Assembly: GCF_023065955.2 (NCBI RefSeq)
Contig: NW_026622786.1
Coordinates: 44,068,938-44,132,937 of the forward strand
Reading direction: 5' to 3'
DNA length: 64,000 nucleotides
From: Ursus arctos
Lineage: Eukaryota; Chordata; Mammalia; Carnivora; Ursidae
Below the pieces are notes generated by a model that searched no databases, was not told where the DNA came from, and saw only the letters and a program-made list of their open reading frames with translations. Position 1 is the stretch's first letter, and the number at the start of each line of letters is the position of its first letter. Below, piece by piece: positions 35,437 to 46,978 of this stretch. The position numbers and the translations under genes are program-made.

Positions 35437-36193
35437 ACAAATAATGTGTCTTTTTAAAAATATGGATCTTTGATTAGTCATTTAAATACTTTAATAGTTA
35501 CTCTTCTAGCTTCCTATTAAATCAGTTTGGGTGAGTTACATTTTTCTGTGAATTGACATATTTTGTGTAAGTTTTCAAATATTGTCATAAAATTATTCAT
35601 ACTATTTTATTATCTTTCAAACCTACCTTATATATGTAATTATACATCCCTTTCAAACTGAGTATTATTTATTTGTGTTTCCTTTTCCTTAATCATATCA
35701 ACTAGAGTTCTCTTAATTCTTTTAGTCTTTTCAGAGGCAGATTTTTTTTCTGTTTATTTAAGATTTTATCTTCATTTACTTTTATTTTCTTGGAGTTTTT
35801 CTGTTGTTTTCTGATTTTTTTCAGTAGGAGGCTTTACCTATTAATTTTTAGCTTTTCTTTTTTTCTCATTTAAGGATTTGAGGCTACAGATTTAGATTAA
35901 ACCATAGGAAATTGCTAAGATTGCACTACTATTGATTTATAGTCAATGGCAAACTTAATGTTTCCATCAAAGTATTATTTTCATAATGCCCACAACTTCC
36001 ATTATGCAAATTTTATTAATCAGAGCCAAGTTTTAAAATTTTTTATTATGATTTTTTTGATTCATGAATTATTTAAAATGTGTGGGATTATACATGTATG
36101 CTTAAATACCCAAACTTATGAGATTTAAAACTATCTTTTCCTGTTATATGATGTTAACTTCTGAGTTGCACTGTATTAGGAGAATGCGAACTG

Positions 36194-36699
36194 TGTTAAA
36201 GAAAATAATTATTTAAAACTTATTAAAGACAGTAAGGAAGACTTTATTCAAGAAGGGGACAAACTGCAATGGGCTTTTGCAATAAGGGACAGAGACTGGA
36301 CTCAACTCTGAATACAGACAGGGACTAGTGGGGATTTATAGACAAGGAGCAGGGCAGGGATCAGTGGATGCATTAGTAAGAAGTAAGGGGGATCCTGACT
36401 GAACCAACTTGACAGGATTCTTGCTGAAGGCAGGCTAAGGTGATCAGATATTGGGGTGGGGGGTTCTTGCTAAATTGACCCAGCAGTATTCTTGCTAAAA
36501 CTGGACCAAGTGGGCCAAGGGCAGAGCCCAACATGTGGGCGTGATGGAGAAGAGGTCTCAGAGGATCTTGATCAAGGAGAGCATCTTTGTTAGGGAGTGA
36601 GCCCAACCTCTCTACTGCACAACTCCGCTGCAGTAGCCTTGAATCAAGTCTTCCTTACCTTCTTTAACAATTGCTGTGAGTAATTTTTTTCTTTAGCCA
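36194..36699 (-). mobile_element. Solo LTR of an endogenous retrovirus
   Basis: About 505 bases. Minus-strand signals are in LTR order: a TATA-like box (plus-strand atttata, 36334-36340), then an AATAAA signal (plus-strand tttatt, 36243-36248). The end sequences are inverted (tgttaaag / ctttagcca). The pentamer actgt sits at 36190-36194 and 36699-36703 and the L1 sequence rejoins across it, which supports insertion, though the exact end bases are ambiguous by one or two. Three copies of an 'attcttgcta' like motif occur at 36417, 36463 and 36488. No internal viral genes are present. Family not assigned, class I-like at best. Confidence 0.7.
36243..36340 (-). promoter_or_regulatory. LTR TATA-like box and poly(A) signal
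   Basis: On the minus strand a TATAAAT motif (36340-36334) is followed about 90 bases on by AATAAA (36248-36243). This is the usual U3/R arrangement of a retroviral LTR. Activity in the host is unknown. Confidence 0.5.
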
Positions 36700-36804
36700 C
36701 TGTATGATCGATCTGTTAAATTTGTAGAAATTTGCATTATGGCTTTATAAGTGATTACGTTTTGCAAATGTTTCATTGGAGAATATTTTGTGATGGTTAA
36801 CAAC

Positions 36805-36985
36805 AGACACTAGAATGGGATTACAGAGGGTCACATCTCAGCTTTGCACTTATAGACCTATCTCATATAGACATATCTCTTATAGACCTATCTCTTATAG
36901 ACCTTAGTTTTATGAAGATTAAATGAATTCAGTAATACTCATCAAGTACCTATATTAAACCTTGGCACATAATAATCACTCAGTA
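36805..36985 (+). mobile_element. MIR SINE with an internal tandem repeat
   Basis: Sense MIR pieces: 'gcactt', 'atgaagattaaatgaattca', then 'ccttggcacataataatcac'. A 15-base tandem array interrupts it at 36851-36904. Confidence 0.6.
36851..36904. repeat. 15-base tandem repeat, 3.6 copies
   Basis: Units tatagacctatctca, tatagacatatctct, tatagacctatctct, then a partial tatagacct. Confidence 0.95.
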
Positions 36986-37050
36986 AAGAAATTAGCTGGA
37001 TTATGATGATTGCAAAAAGAAGGTGTTCTTCAATTGTTAAGGGTAGGAGT

Positions 37051-37152
37051 ATATACACACACACACACATACACACATATATACATGTACAAATATATAC
37101 ATGCATTGTATATATAATAAAAACATATACATCTACAACTATATATATATTC
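37051..37152. repeat. AC/AT-rich microsatellite
   Basis: (AC)n with TA interruptions, then imperfect (ATAC)/(TA) runs. Confidence 0.9.
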
Positions 37153-37639
37153 AAATTCATTAATTGAGTTGTTCAAATCACATATAGCTTATTTTGTGGT
37201 TTTTGTGTGCTTGACCAAGCAATAACTGAAGCACATTGAAATCTTCTGATATATATTTTCTAATAATATATGTATCTTCTAACATATGTAATTATAAAAC
37301 TAACCTAACTTTCTTTTGGGTAATACTAAGATTTAAAATTTTCAATCTTTCTATGTTCTTAAGTTTAGGTATGTCTCTTATAAACAGTGTCATTGTAAAA
37401 TGGATAATAAAAACATATCCAAATAACATTGTAACTGGCAAATTTAGTTCAATTACATTTATCATGATTAAATATATATTTGGACTTGTTTTTCCTTCTT
37501 TGTGCTCTTTATCCGTTCCTTTTTCCTCCTCTTTTTTCTCTTGCCTTTTATTTTGGTGTGTGGCTAAACTTTTAAATTAATTTGCTTGTTTTCTCCATGA
37601 ACTTCAGTGGTTTTCGTGTAAGGCTGATATAGCACCCTT

Positions 37640-37830
37640 CTTATTTAAATATATGGAGGTGCTTGTTGTTGTTGTTGTTGTTGTCACAGGGACTGGACTG
37701 GGTGATTCTCGTATTTAGAAGGCAGAGTTCGAGGATGCTGAGTATCTTGAAATGGGCAGGACAGTTCTGTACAGTGAGCAATTGTCCCATACAAAATACC
37801 ACTTGCACTCTCTGAGAAAACTTGCTATAC
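37640..37830. mobile_element. MER20-like hAT fragment with (GTT)n
   Basis: After a (GTT)n run at 37663-37684 comes wording typical of MER20: 'gtcacagggactggactggg', 'atgctgagtatcttgaaatg', 'ggcaggacagttctgtacag', 'caattgtcccatacaaaata'. The GTT array apparently expanded from the element's own 'ttggttgtc' sequence. Confidence 0.6.
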
Positions 37831-38230
37831 TGGTTTGAAGCATACTCTATTTCTGTCCTTCTACTTACCCTTGAAATGTTGCCACAGACACTTAATCTAA
37901 AATAATTTAAGATCTTAATTCCCTCTTCAACAGTTCAAGGATCCTACATTTGTATTCTAATTAACCTGCTTATGTCATATATGCTATCGTCCGGAATTTT
38001 AGCTTTGCCATTTTAAATTTTGAACCCCAGAGATTATGTATTATTATCATTATCACTATTTTATATTGATGATGTTTGTTTATAGGAAAATTTCCCAGTA
38101 TCACTGCCTACTATTTCTTCTTAAATCTCAGAATTTTCTTCAGGAATTATTTCCTTGCTTCCTGAAATTCCTTTAATGAAGGACTATTGCTAGTAAGCTC
38201 AGATGTCATTTATCTGAAAACGTCTTCATT

Positions 38231-39225
38231 TGGCCCTGTTTATTTACTGCTGACTCCCAAATTTATGTCTCCAGTTCAAACCTTAAAAATGAATTCCACA
38301 CTCCTGTATCCTCCGACATCTCCATGTGAGTAATACACATTTCAAACTTAACATGTTCCAAACTGAGCTCCTGGTCTTCCCTCCAAGCCTGCTCTGGTCA
38401 CAGTTTTCCTCTTTAGAGTAAATGTCAACTGCATCCTTCCAGTTGTCCATCTACAACTCCTCTATGTTATAAACCACTTCAAAACCACAACAAATCTTTT
38501 TTGACACTTCAGATCTGACCACTTCTCACCATTTTCATTGCTACTACCTTTGTACATGGCACCGTGCTCTTTCACCTTGATTATTGCAGTAGCTTCCCAG
38601 CTGGGTTTTCCTGATTCTCCCTTTGCCTTCCTATAATCTGTTTTGACTCAAGCCATCTTTTCAAAATGCAAATCAGATCATGAGATGGCTCTGTTCAAAA
38701 CTCTTTACGAGCTTCCCATTTGATGTGGAGTAAAAGCCCTAGTTCTAACAGTCATCTGGAAGGGTCCATGTATTGTCTTTCCCCTAGCTCTGCTGTCTCT
38801 CCAACCTCATTTCCTACCATTCCCACTCACTTCCACTGCTGTAGCCACGTTGACATTCTTGCTGTTCCTTAAACATGCCTTGGAGCTGCCACATGCCTTT
38901 CAACTTGCCATTTCTTGCTTTAACACTTTCTTCATAGCCATCCACTTAGCTCCCCCCACTCCCACGTCCTCAGGTCTTTGTCTCAGTATCATTTTTTCAG
39001 TGATACCTTCCCAGACCACCATATTAAAAATTACAAACTCTCCCTTCCCTTGGTACTACCATCTTCTTTTCTGCTTTATTTTTCTCCGTATCACCTAACA
39101 TATTTAATTAAGTTATTATCTGTCCCCACTACTACAATGTAAATTCCATGAAGGCAGTGATTTTTGTCTGTTCCTGACACAGTGGCTGCTCAATAAATAT
39201 AAATGAATGAGTAGATGAATAATCT
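38231..39225 (+). mobile_element. L2 LINE, about 1 kb
   Basis: Long sense L2: 'ctgactcccaaatttatgtc', 'cctccgacatctccatgtga', 'ccttgattattgcagtagct', 'gcaaatcagatcatgagatg', 'acattcttgctgttccttaa', 'aaattccatgaaggcagtga', then the 'ctcaataaatataaatgaat' end. The 82-codon frame at 38850-39098 is part of it. It sits between two antisense L1-like blocks. Confidence 0.85.
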
Positions 39226-40480
39226 ATATTGAATGTTTTTTTCAGTGCTTTTTAAAATACATTTTCCTTCCTCTCTTCTTGGCTTCCATTTTTCTGTTAA
39301 GAAGATGGCCGTCAAGTTTTAGTAACATCTGTGTTCTTTCTGACTGGCCTTAGATTGTCTCCTTGTTTTCACGTCTTCAGTTTTCACTTTAGTGTAATTT
39401 GGCATGGATGTGTTTCTTTCACCTGTGGGGTAGACATTGTGCCTCCTATACCTGTGGATTGATGTTTTTTGTCAATTTTGGAATATTCTATGTCATTACT
39501 CCTTCCAGCGTTGTCTTTCCTCCATTCTCTCATTCTTTCCTTCTGGCCTTTGAATAGAGGGTTGTTTGATCTTTGTATTCTATCTTTCATTTCTCTTATA
39601 TCTCTTTACTATTATACATCTTACCTTTTCTGTGCGGCATTCTAGATAATCTATTCATGTCTGTCTTCTAGTTACTGGTCCTTTCTTCAGTTTTGTTAAA
39701 ATGTTGTTATTCATCCATTTGAGTTTTCAATATCAACAATAATGTTTTTACTTTCTAAAAGTTTTGTTAGTTAATTTTTCAATCTGCTTGGTCATTTTTA
39801 TTAGCTCTTACTGCCTGCTTATTTTATGCTTTCATCTATTATGTCTTTTTTTTTTCACATACAATTTTTCCCCTTGTGTTTTTAACTATTAGTTTCAATA
39901 TCTGAAGTCTTTGAAGAGTCTAAAGCTATTGTTTATTCTTTTGGTTGGTTCTTGCTTATGTGTTTGGTGATTTTTTAATTTAATTTTTAATTTAACTTTA
40001 TTTAATTGTAAGTTCATATTTGTTTGATCTTAACTAGTGGGAGTACTGCAGGCCTAAATTGGGGTGCTTTTCTCCAGAAAAGATTGACATTTGCTTCTGC
40101 TCAGGGCCCAGGGTACTCTCAACCTGGGACCACTTAAGTCCCTTTGAGGCATTTGGATGATGTAGGGGTTTGAGGCTAGGGTGCTCTGTCTTGCAGCTAA
40201 CCCATGGCTTAGTCTTAGTTAGTAATGATGGTATCTGCATTTGTTTGCATTCCACTTATCCCATTTCCTCCTCTTATTTGGTATTGTACAGTGCTGCCTA
40301 CTTAGGTTTCAGCTCTGGGGTTTTTTGTTTTAATTTTCAGTTGTGGCGGTAGAGATGCTTGGATATTTTTCTTAGTTCGTGCAAACCCAGCAGTTCTTAA
40401 AAACAGTATGTATTATTCATGATTTACTTGGTTTGTAGGAAAAAGGCTCTTTTAGAAAATCTGGTTTACCATTCTGTGGA
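39226..40480 (-). mobile_element. Old L1 5'-half-like sequence
   Basis: T-rich sequence with L1M/HAL1-style antisense wording ('aaaatctggtttaccattct', 'atttgcttctgctcagggcc'). It may be the upstream half of the L1 at 33735-38230, separated by the L2. No open domain. The resemblance is loose. Confidence 0.4.
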
Positions 40481-40850
40481 AGCCATCATTGTGTCTTGAA
40501 GCCACTCCAATCAGGCGTTCTTTCCCATCCTTTCAGTAAAACCAAACTCATCAAGATTATCACTGAGCTCCAGATTTCTGAATCCAGTGATCAGTTCTCA
40601 TTTCTCTTCATCTCTTAGTAGCACTTGAATGACAACTTTAACATCCCTTAACATAACCCGTTGAATAGCTAGGCTTTGAATTGCTTGATTCCTGATATGC
40701 ATCTTTTGTATTAAAGCAAATAAGAAGATAGATAAGTGGGTCTTCAACAGTGCCCCACTCTGGAGGCTAATCCTACTCAGGATCACTGTGGCACACAGTT
40801 CAGTAATTCAAAGGAAAATATAGTGCTAACAATAAATCAAAAGAAACATA
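40481..40850. other. Unique DNA, nothing recognised
   Basis: No repeat or gene is supported. The 60- to 63-codon frames are incidental. Confidence 0.4.
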
Positions 40851-40855
40851 CAGTG

Positions 40856-41045
40856 GGGCACCTGGGTGGCACAGTCAGTTGGACTCTTGGTTTCGGCTCA
40901 GGTTATGATCTCAGGGTCATGAGATAGAGCCCCATGAAGGGCTCTGTGCTCAGTGCAGAGTGTGCTTGGGATTCTCTCTCTTTCTCCCTCTGCCCCTCCC
41001 CTCCACGAGCCCACTCTCGCTCTATCTCTAAAATAAATAAATCTT
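40856..41045 (+). mobile_element. CAN-SINE
   Basis: Plus-strand SINEC: head 'gcacctgggtggcacagtca', then 'ggctcaggttatgatctcag', CT-rich middle and 'aaataaataaatctt' tail. The 10-base target duplication aaagaaacat is at 40840-40849 and 41046-41055. Confidence 0.95.
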
Positions 41046-41055
41046 AAAGAAACAT

Positions 41056-41622
41056 GCATGAATCAAAAGCCACTACACTCATACACAATTTATCTTTCCT
41101 GTTAGCTAAGACAATCTTTTAACAAGGAAGGTGATATTCTTTGGATGTTCTTCCCTCAGAAGTAGAGGGGTAAGAAAAAAAATTACTGTTCCCTAGCAAT
41201 GATTCTGAAAAAATTTCAGGAACTTCACAAAAGTACTTGCCCACCTATTAATAGCAGCTGGCATTAGAAACAATGCTAATCATTTTGGTGTTTTTGTGCA
41301 ACCCTACTTTATCATTGCTGTGATTTCCCAGAGGCCCTTCTGCACTTTGGACGTTATTACTGTTGTGACGCACTGGCATAAGTGTAGTGGGGGATTCGTG
41401 ATGACCTTGAGGAGCGTGCTTCAGTCTGGCTGAGGAAACTTTCATGTCCCCGCCTGTGATGGAGGATGTAGTTCACTGTGTGCCAGAAAGAAGTACAGAG
41501 TGCTAGGGTACACAGAGTGGGGAACAATTATTTCTTTTGGGAAGAATTGGAGAAAATGTTATTGAAGAGGTGGAATTTTAGTTCGACCTTAAAATTTGAG
41601 TAGGATTTCGATAGGCAGAGAT
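41056..41622. other. Unique DNA, nothing recognised
   Basis: No repeat or coding feature is supported. The 65-codon minus frame at 41248-41445 is not recognisable. Confidence 0.45.
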
Positions 41623-41638
41623 AGAAAACAGATATCCC

Positions 41639-41854
41639 TGGGCCGCCTGGGTGGCTCAGTCCGTTGAGTGTCCTGCTTTTGGTTTGGGTTCAGGTCATGA
41701 TCTCATGGGCCATGCGATGGATCCCAGCATCGGGCTCCCTGGTCAGTGGGGAGCCTGCCTCAAGGAGTCTCTCCCTCTGCCTCTCCCCCGATTCACTCTC
41801 ACATTCTGTCTCTCTAAAATAAGTAAATAAATCCAAAAGAAAAAAAAAAAGAAA
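41639..41854 (+). mobile_element. CAN-SINE
   Basis: Plus-strand SINEC with a long A-rich tail (41838-41860). The target duplication 'agaaaac(a/g)g(a/g)tatccc' type is at 41623-41638 and 41855-41870. Confidence 0.95.
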
Positions 41855-41899
41855 AGAAAACGGGTATCCCAAACAATAGAAGGAGTTAATAAAGAGTGG

Positions 41900-43330
41900 A
41901 TTCTAGGAATAAGTAGAAAGAGTATATAGTGTTATGGTATGTGTGGCTGGAGTGGCAAGTGATAGGAGATATACAGTTGGAGATCAGATAAAGCAGTAGG
42001 TTCAGAGCAAGTCACAGAGGACTCGGAATGTCACACTGAGTTTTTGTTTTTTCTGTAGCAAGAGTCACTGAAGATTTGGGAGCAGTGAATCTACAGGATC
42101 AGATTTGTGTTTTAGATTAGGATAATTGTTGGCAGTGAGAGTTCAGTTCCAAAAATATGTATTGAATGCTTGTGCCGGAAAATACAAAGGTGACAAAGAC
42201 ATTCCTACTCTCGGAGAGCTTAGTCTATTACTAGGAAGAAATGAGTTGGAGAAGGATGAGACTGGTGGCAGAGAGATCACTTAATAGGCTTCTGTAATGG
42301 TCTAGTTGAAAGATTATAAAAATTTGAAGTAAGACAGTTGCAACGGGAATGGAAAGTATGGAGAAGAATCAAGAGACATTTCAGAGACAGCATCAACAGG
42401 ACTTGAAGGTGAGTGAAGTTGCAGGTAAGGGAGATGGCAGCCTCAAAAAAACTCAAAAGTTTCTACCTATGCAACGAGGAGGATGGTTCTTCTATTCATT
42501 AAGGTGGGAACACAGAAGAAAAGAGGCTAAAGAATGGGAGGGCGGGCAGATTGAGTTCTGTTTTGGGTCTACTAAGTTTGAGATGCCAACATGACATCTG
42601 TGAAGAGAGGTACAAAAAGAATTTAGAAAGGTGAGAGTCTGAGAGATAGAAGAAAAATGAGAACCAGAATTATAAGTTTGAAAGATGCTGACAGAGAAGG
42701 TAGTTGAATTTGGGTCAGTGGTTGAGAAATCCTGTTGGAAGAGCATATAGTAAGCAGAGGAAAGGGTTAGAAAAATGGGTCACCAACGAGTTTGGGAGGA
42801 TTGGTAATGTAAGGATGGGGAATCTTATGATATTGTTAGGAAACTTGAGAAAGGGAATAGTAATAATAGAGGTTGGTTAGCAATGTGAGTAGAGGTCAAG
42901 TAGAATGAAGGGCAAGGAGAGCTCATGGATTTTTTAAATTAGAAAATTATCGGCTATCTCTGGAGACTGGTTTTAGTAGAGGAGTGGGCTCAGTAGTTTC
43001 ATTAGATTGCAATGGAATGAGGAGTAAATGTGAGATGAAGCCATAGGGAAATAGATTTCTTTTCACTCGTTTAATCCATAAATATTTATTGAGCATTTGC
43101 CTCTCATTTGTGAAGTGAGGGTAAGGGGGGAGGTGGGATAGTCATTTAAAGGGAAAATCAGGGTCAAAGAAAGATTATTTTTTTAATGGGAAAAGTCTCT
43201 AGTAGAGGGAAAGGAAGCAGTGCAGAGGGAGAGATGGAGGCTAAAAGATGAAGAAGAAATAACAGAGCCAAGATGCTAACAGGTAGGAGAGGATGAGCTC
43301 CTAGGTATAGTGGTTTACTGTGGCCTAGGG
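41900..43330 (-). mobile_element. L2 LINE, about 1.4 kb
   Basis: Antisense L2 read in order: 'gtggctggagtggcaagtga', 'agtgaatctacaggatcaga', 'attgagttctgttttgggtc', 'ctaagtttgagatgccaaca', 'gtcaagtagaatgaagggca'. An L2 3'-end-like piece at 42140-42240 ('tgaatgcttgtgccggaaaa') suggests two overlapping or rearranged copies. The 81- and 84-codon frames are inside it. Confidence 0.7.
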
Positions 43331-45460
43331 AATGTTCAGGTGGGTGGGAAAAAGGGTGAGGTTGAACCAAAGCTCCACAGTCAGAGCTCTCAGTTTCAAT
43401 CTACACTAACAATTGATTTCTTTGCTGCATGTTATTGTTTGTGATGATGTTTGCAAAATGGCATAATAATAGTATTTTTCTTTGGGCTGGATCTTCACTT
43501 TTATCAGGTGAACAGAGCTCTCTGAACACCATTTGAAATATTACTAGGGACACAGTGTTGTAGGGACTCCACCTGGTTATTTAAGACACTATTACAAGGT
43601 GGAGCTGGGTGTAATTTCCAGTAGTGCAGCCACACGGAAACAGTGTCTTCCAAGCAGTCATTGACTGCTATGTAGATAATAACAGCCATTCTCTGGAAAT
43701 GACTCCTATTGGAGTCAATTGGTGGTCATGTGAAATAATAGCAGTGTCAGCGTCTGAATGTGTGATGATATACATAATATTTAAACATTTTTGAGAGCTT
43801 TAGGAACTATGTTTTTGTTCATCAACACAGGAGAGTGTTTGGTGCATATAATAGTCTTACAGAGGAAGAGCCTAAAGAGCTTTTCTTTGTTTACATTTTG
43901 AGGCAGGGGTGACTATTTCCCCCGTGTGAGCTGCAGAAAGTGTCTGCAGGAGATTAACTGAGACGCTATTATTGTGGGAGAAAAGATGCTGGGTTTGTTA
44001 TAGAGAATATTCTCACTTCAGTTCACTTTGCATCAAACCTGCTTTTGCTGCTAAGGTGTTGTTTAATAAAGAATCATCTTAGGAAGGTTTGCCAAGCAGC
44101 ATGGGAAATGGATTCTGAGAGTGTAGAGCAACCGAAGAGAGATCAGAATCGACAAGAAAACTTAACGTTGGTTTAATGTTTAATGCATTATAAAAACTGT
44201 TCACTAAAATGAATGGGGAGGGGTTAAGAGGGAATTCTGTTTTCATTATTGACAAGAACTGGCTTGACATTCACATATCCTAAATGGCAACTGTCTACAC
44301 ATAGGCAAGAATAAAACGAAGGCAGAAATGCTTTAAAAATTCTACATTTTAAAATAACTCCTCCCCCAAAAAGGAATGAAATTTAAAACAGGCATTTCTT
44401 TTTGAGTATTAGGAAATAAGCTATAATTTTGACCAATTACTTAAATTCTATCTTTTCATGTAAAGGACTGATCTGTTCCTCCCCTTCCCTTCAGATGGCG
44501 GTTTTTATTGTTCAGTGTTTGCTACATCATCAAAAGTCTTCTATATTTCTCATTGGGCATGAATTAATAATGCTTTACCTGCAACACAAAGAGTTACTAA
44601 CATGATAAAAAGACAGTGTATTTCAGCTCTCCAATAAAAACAAAAACCCACTCTTCCTCTTCCCCACTAGACTATTAAATGCTAAAAAAATCTACAGGCT
44701 TTCTGCAAAGAAGGTCACATTAAGGATCTATTAAATAAATATGTTAATTAAACCTTGACATTCTGAAACCATTCTGAAAAGTTCTAATTAATTTTTAAAC
44801 AATATTGAAATAATGACTTGGTACCTCACATTCATTTAAAATATTGTAACCCGATCAATCCCACACACAGTATGCCACCGTAGGCTGCTGATTTTCTAAT
44901 GGTTAGAAACACAGTTCACTGGTTTGGGTAGTAATCATGATAGCTTGAGGGGGAAAAACAAAACAAAACACCATTGAGGTTTTATAGAAGTGACCAGAAT
45001 TTTTAATGGCTTCATTGGCTTTCCAAGTATTTGCTTTGTTTCTTCCTTGATAGGAACTAATGTATTCAACTGCAATACTTTTTATTTAAGCCAGTATGTA
45101 GCTATGGTAGTTGGGTCAACTCTTTTCACTGGATTTTTCCATTCAGTGAAATAGGTCTGAATTTTTTTCCTATGGAATTGTCCAGTTATACCCCAATTCT
45201 CTCCTGACTTGACTTCATAGTATAGACAAGCCACTTTGTAATCACTGGTAAGAATTCATTTAATTTTTGTTATTGTGGCTGCTGCTGCAGCTGGCATGAG
45301 TTCAGGGTGTTTGAATGGAATTCTGTGCTTGGACAAGAGTTACAAGAGAAGTGGTGGGGGACAGTAGAGAGGGAGCTAAATCTGGCAGGGGTCTAGAGGC
45401 CTGAACTCAAGACCAGTGATCTTTCTAAAATGTGTAGCTCTTGAGACAGCTTACATCATC
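43331..45460. other. Repeat-poor block, no gene seen
   Basis: About 2.1 kb without a recognised transposon. It contains several homeodomain-type ATTA/TAATTA words (44570-44830). No exon signal. Confidence 0.5.
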
Positions 45461-45464
45461 TGCG

Positions 45465-45632
45465 GCAGAGTTTCTCACCACCTGTCTGAGATTTCCTGAT
45501 GTGCTGGTTAAAAAAAGGCAGATTCAAGCAACGGCTCCATCTCAACCTATTGTATCAGACTCTCTGGGAACGGTGTCTGCAAAGTTGCATTTTTAACAAG
45601 ATTCAGGACTTCATACTTTAAAATCTGGGAAC
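45465..45632. mobile_element. MER5-like hAT fragment
   Basis: The wording fits MER5A: 'gagtttctcaccacctgtct', 'gtgctggttaaaaaaaggca', 'ctctctgggaacggtgtctg', 'gttgcatttttaacaagatt'. Confidence 0.65.
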
Positions 45633-45854
45633 TTGACCTTCAAGTTTAAGTTTCTTTGCACACACAATAAAGTCAGCCCTCTCCAAAGTGCTATCATCTC
45701 TCACAATTCCCAGACACTAACAGTTATCAGTAGGGAAATGCATGCATTTCTCTTCACATCATACAATTTAGGATCCTGTCTTTGTATGAGACTTTGCTGA
45801 GAATTGCTCACTTGACAATTCTTATAGACACTTTATATCAGAGGGTTCCACAAA

Positions 45855-45958
45855 ACAGTATGTTCCATGAGGGCCATGACCTTGTCTATTTCCACAGTTG
45901 TAACCTTAGTACCTAGTGCAGTACTAGCATATAGTAGGTACTCAGTAAGTACTTAGAA
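45855..45958 (+). mobile_element. L2 LINE 3' end
   Basis: Sense L2 tail: 'ttccatgagggccatgacct', 'cttagtacctagtgcagtac', 'agtaggtactcagtaagtac'. Confidence 0.75.
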
Positions 45959-46242
45959 TGCATCAGTGCTTGGACACCATATCCCTCCTTTGCTCAAGAA
46001 AGATGTAATCATCTACTGCCCTGTCTTTTCTTTTGGACATAGTTTTAACATGAAGCTAGTTTGTGACCGTTAAGATCTAGGTCTACTGAATCTGGACTCT
46101 CTTTGGTTTGTTAGAACATATTCCTCTGATGAGAACCACCCCCTAAGAACAACACCAACACCACCACCACCAACAATTTAGGATATTATATTAGAAGTGG
46201 TTAATTTGCAATATTAGAAATAGTTATTGCTGAAATCGGCAG
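45959..46242. other. Unique DNA with an (ACC)n stretch
   Basis: An (AAC/ACC)n microsatellite is at 46149-46175. Otherwise nothing is recognised. Confidence 0.6.
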
Positions 46243-46244
46243 TG

Positions 46245-46385
46245 AATGCAACTGTCACCAAGCCCCAGCTTTACTATCAGAATCTCTAAGGAGATGGCCC
46301 AGGCATCCATCTCTTTAAAAGCTACAGAGAAAATTCTATCATTCAACCAGAGTTGAACTACTGCTTAGACTACATGCAAAATAAT
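46245..46385. mobile_element. MER5-like hAT fragment
   Basis: Matches the MER5 layout: 'aagccccagctttactatca', 'gaatctctaaggagatggcc', 'catctctttaaaagctacag', 'aaccagagttgaactactgc'. Confidence 0.65.
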
Positions 46386-46465
46386 GTCCTTAGTGACCAT
46401 CTATTAAATGTGTATTCTGTAAACTACTGGACATTGTGGGAAGAAAGGAAAACTGAGTCTTAATC

Positions 46466-46592
46466 ACTGGCACTAACTAGCTTTGTGCCTGAGGCCAATT
46501 ATTTATTGCTCAGGACTTTAGTTCTGTTATCTTTAAACTGAGGTAGGTGTTGGGTAGATAATCTCTCAGATTCTTGACAATTCTATGCTTCC
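46466..46592 (+). mobile_element. MIR SINE fragment
   Basis: Sense MIR core: 'tagctttgtgcctgaggcca', 'caggactttagttctgttat', 'ctttaaactgagg'. Confidence 0.65.
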
Positions 46593-46867
46593 ATACTCTT
46601 ATAATTGTAAGCCAAGTCTGATCAGACACTGAGATGGCAGAGTTGCACAGGTGGTAAAGTAGTGTGTGACAGCTGTCATTTATTTTTTCCTAAATAAATC
46701 ATTATAAATTGGTTCTTGCACTGGGAATGCCTGTCAGGTTTAGTTTATTATGCTATTTAGTACCCTCTTGGATAAGCTAATTTAGCTTCCAAAGTTACAT
46801 GGACTAACAACTTCCACAATGAGAATATCTGATCGAATCACATTTTACACTCTTAAAGTTTAATTTG

Positions 46868-46978
46868 GGTAAGCAAACATTTCCTGAGTTCCAACTAGTA
46901 TATCATGCACTGTGCTTAATTCTGAGATACAGAGATTAATATGATATAGTTACTGTCCTTGAATTGCTAACAAGGATA
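46868..46978 (-). mobile_element. L2 LINE 3' end
   Basis: Antisense L2 tail: 'aacatttcctgagttccaac', 'catgcactgtgcttaattct', 'ttactgtccttgaattgcta'. Confidence 0.65.

Larger units (their letters stand above)
33735..38230 (-). mobile_element. Old L1M, heavily nested
   Basis: Antisense L1 ORF2 order can be followed from plus-strand left to right: RT-domain-like wording ('aaactttcttattgattata', 'gacaatatcatcatctgaaa' near 34310-34380), then endonuclease-side sequence (about 35700-36190 and 36670-36790, then 37220-37560), then inter-ORF-like sequence (about 37840-38230). Insertions split it: SINEs at 34030, 34747 and 35249, an LTR at 36194, a MIR at 36805 and a MER20-like element at 37640. No frame survives. 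Assignment of some stretches is by eye and uncertain. Confidence 0.6.

Noticed and set aside
36182..36703. Full endogenous retrovirus
   Set aside because: Only one LTR-length element is present, with no internal region or second LTR.
42349..42746. Overlapping 81- and 84-codon frames
   Set aside because: Both lie in a long antisense L2.
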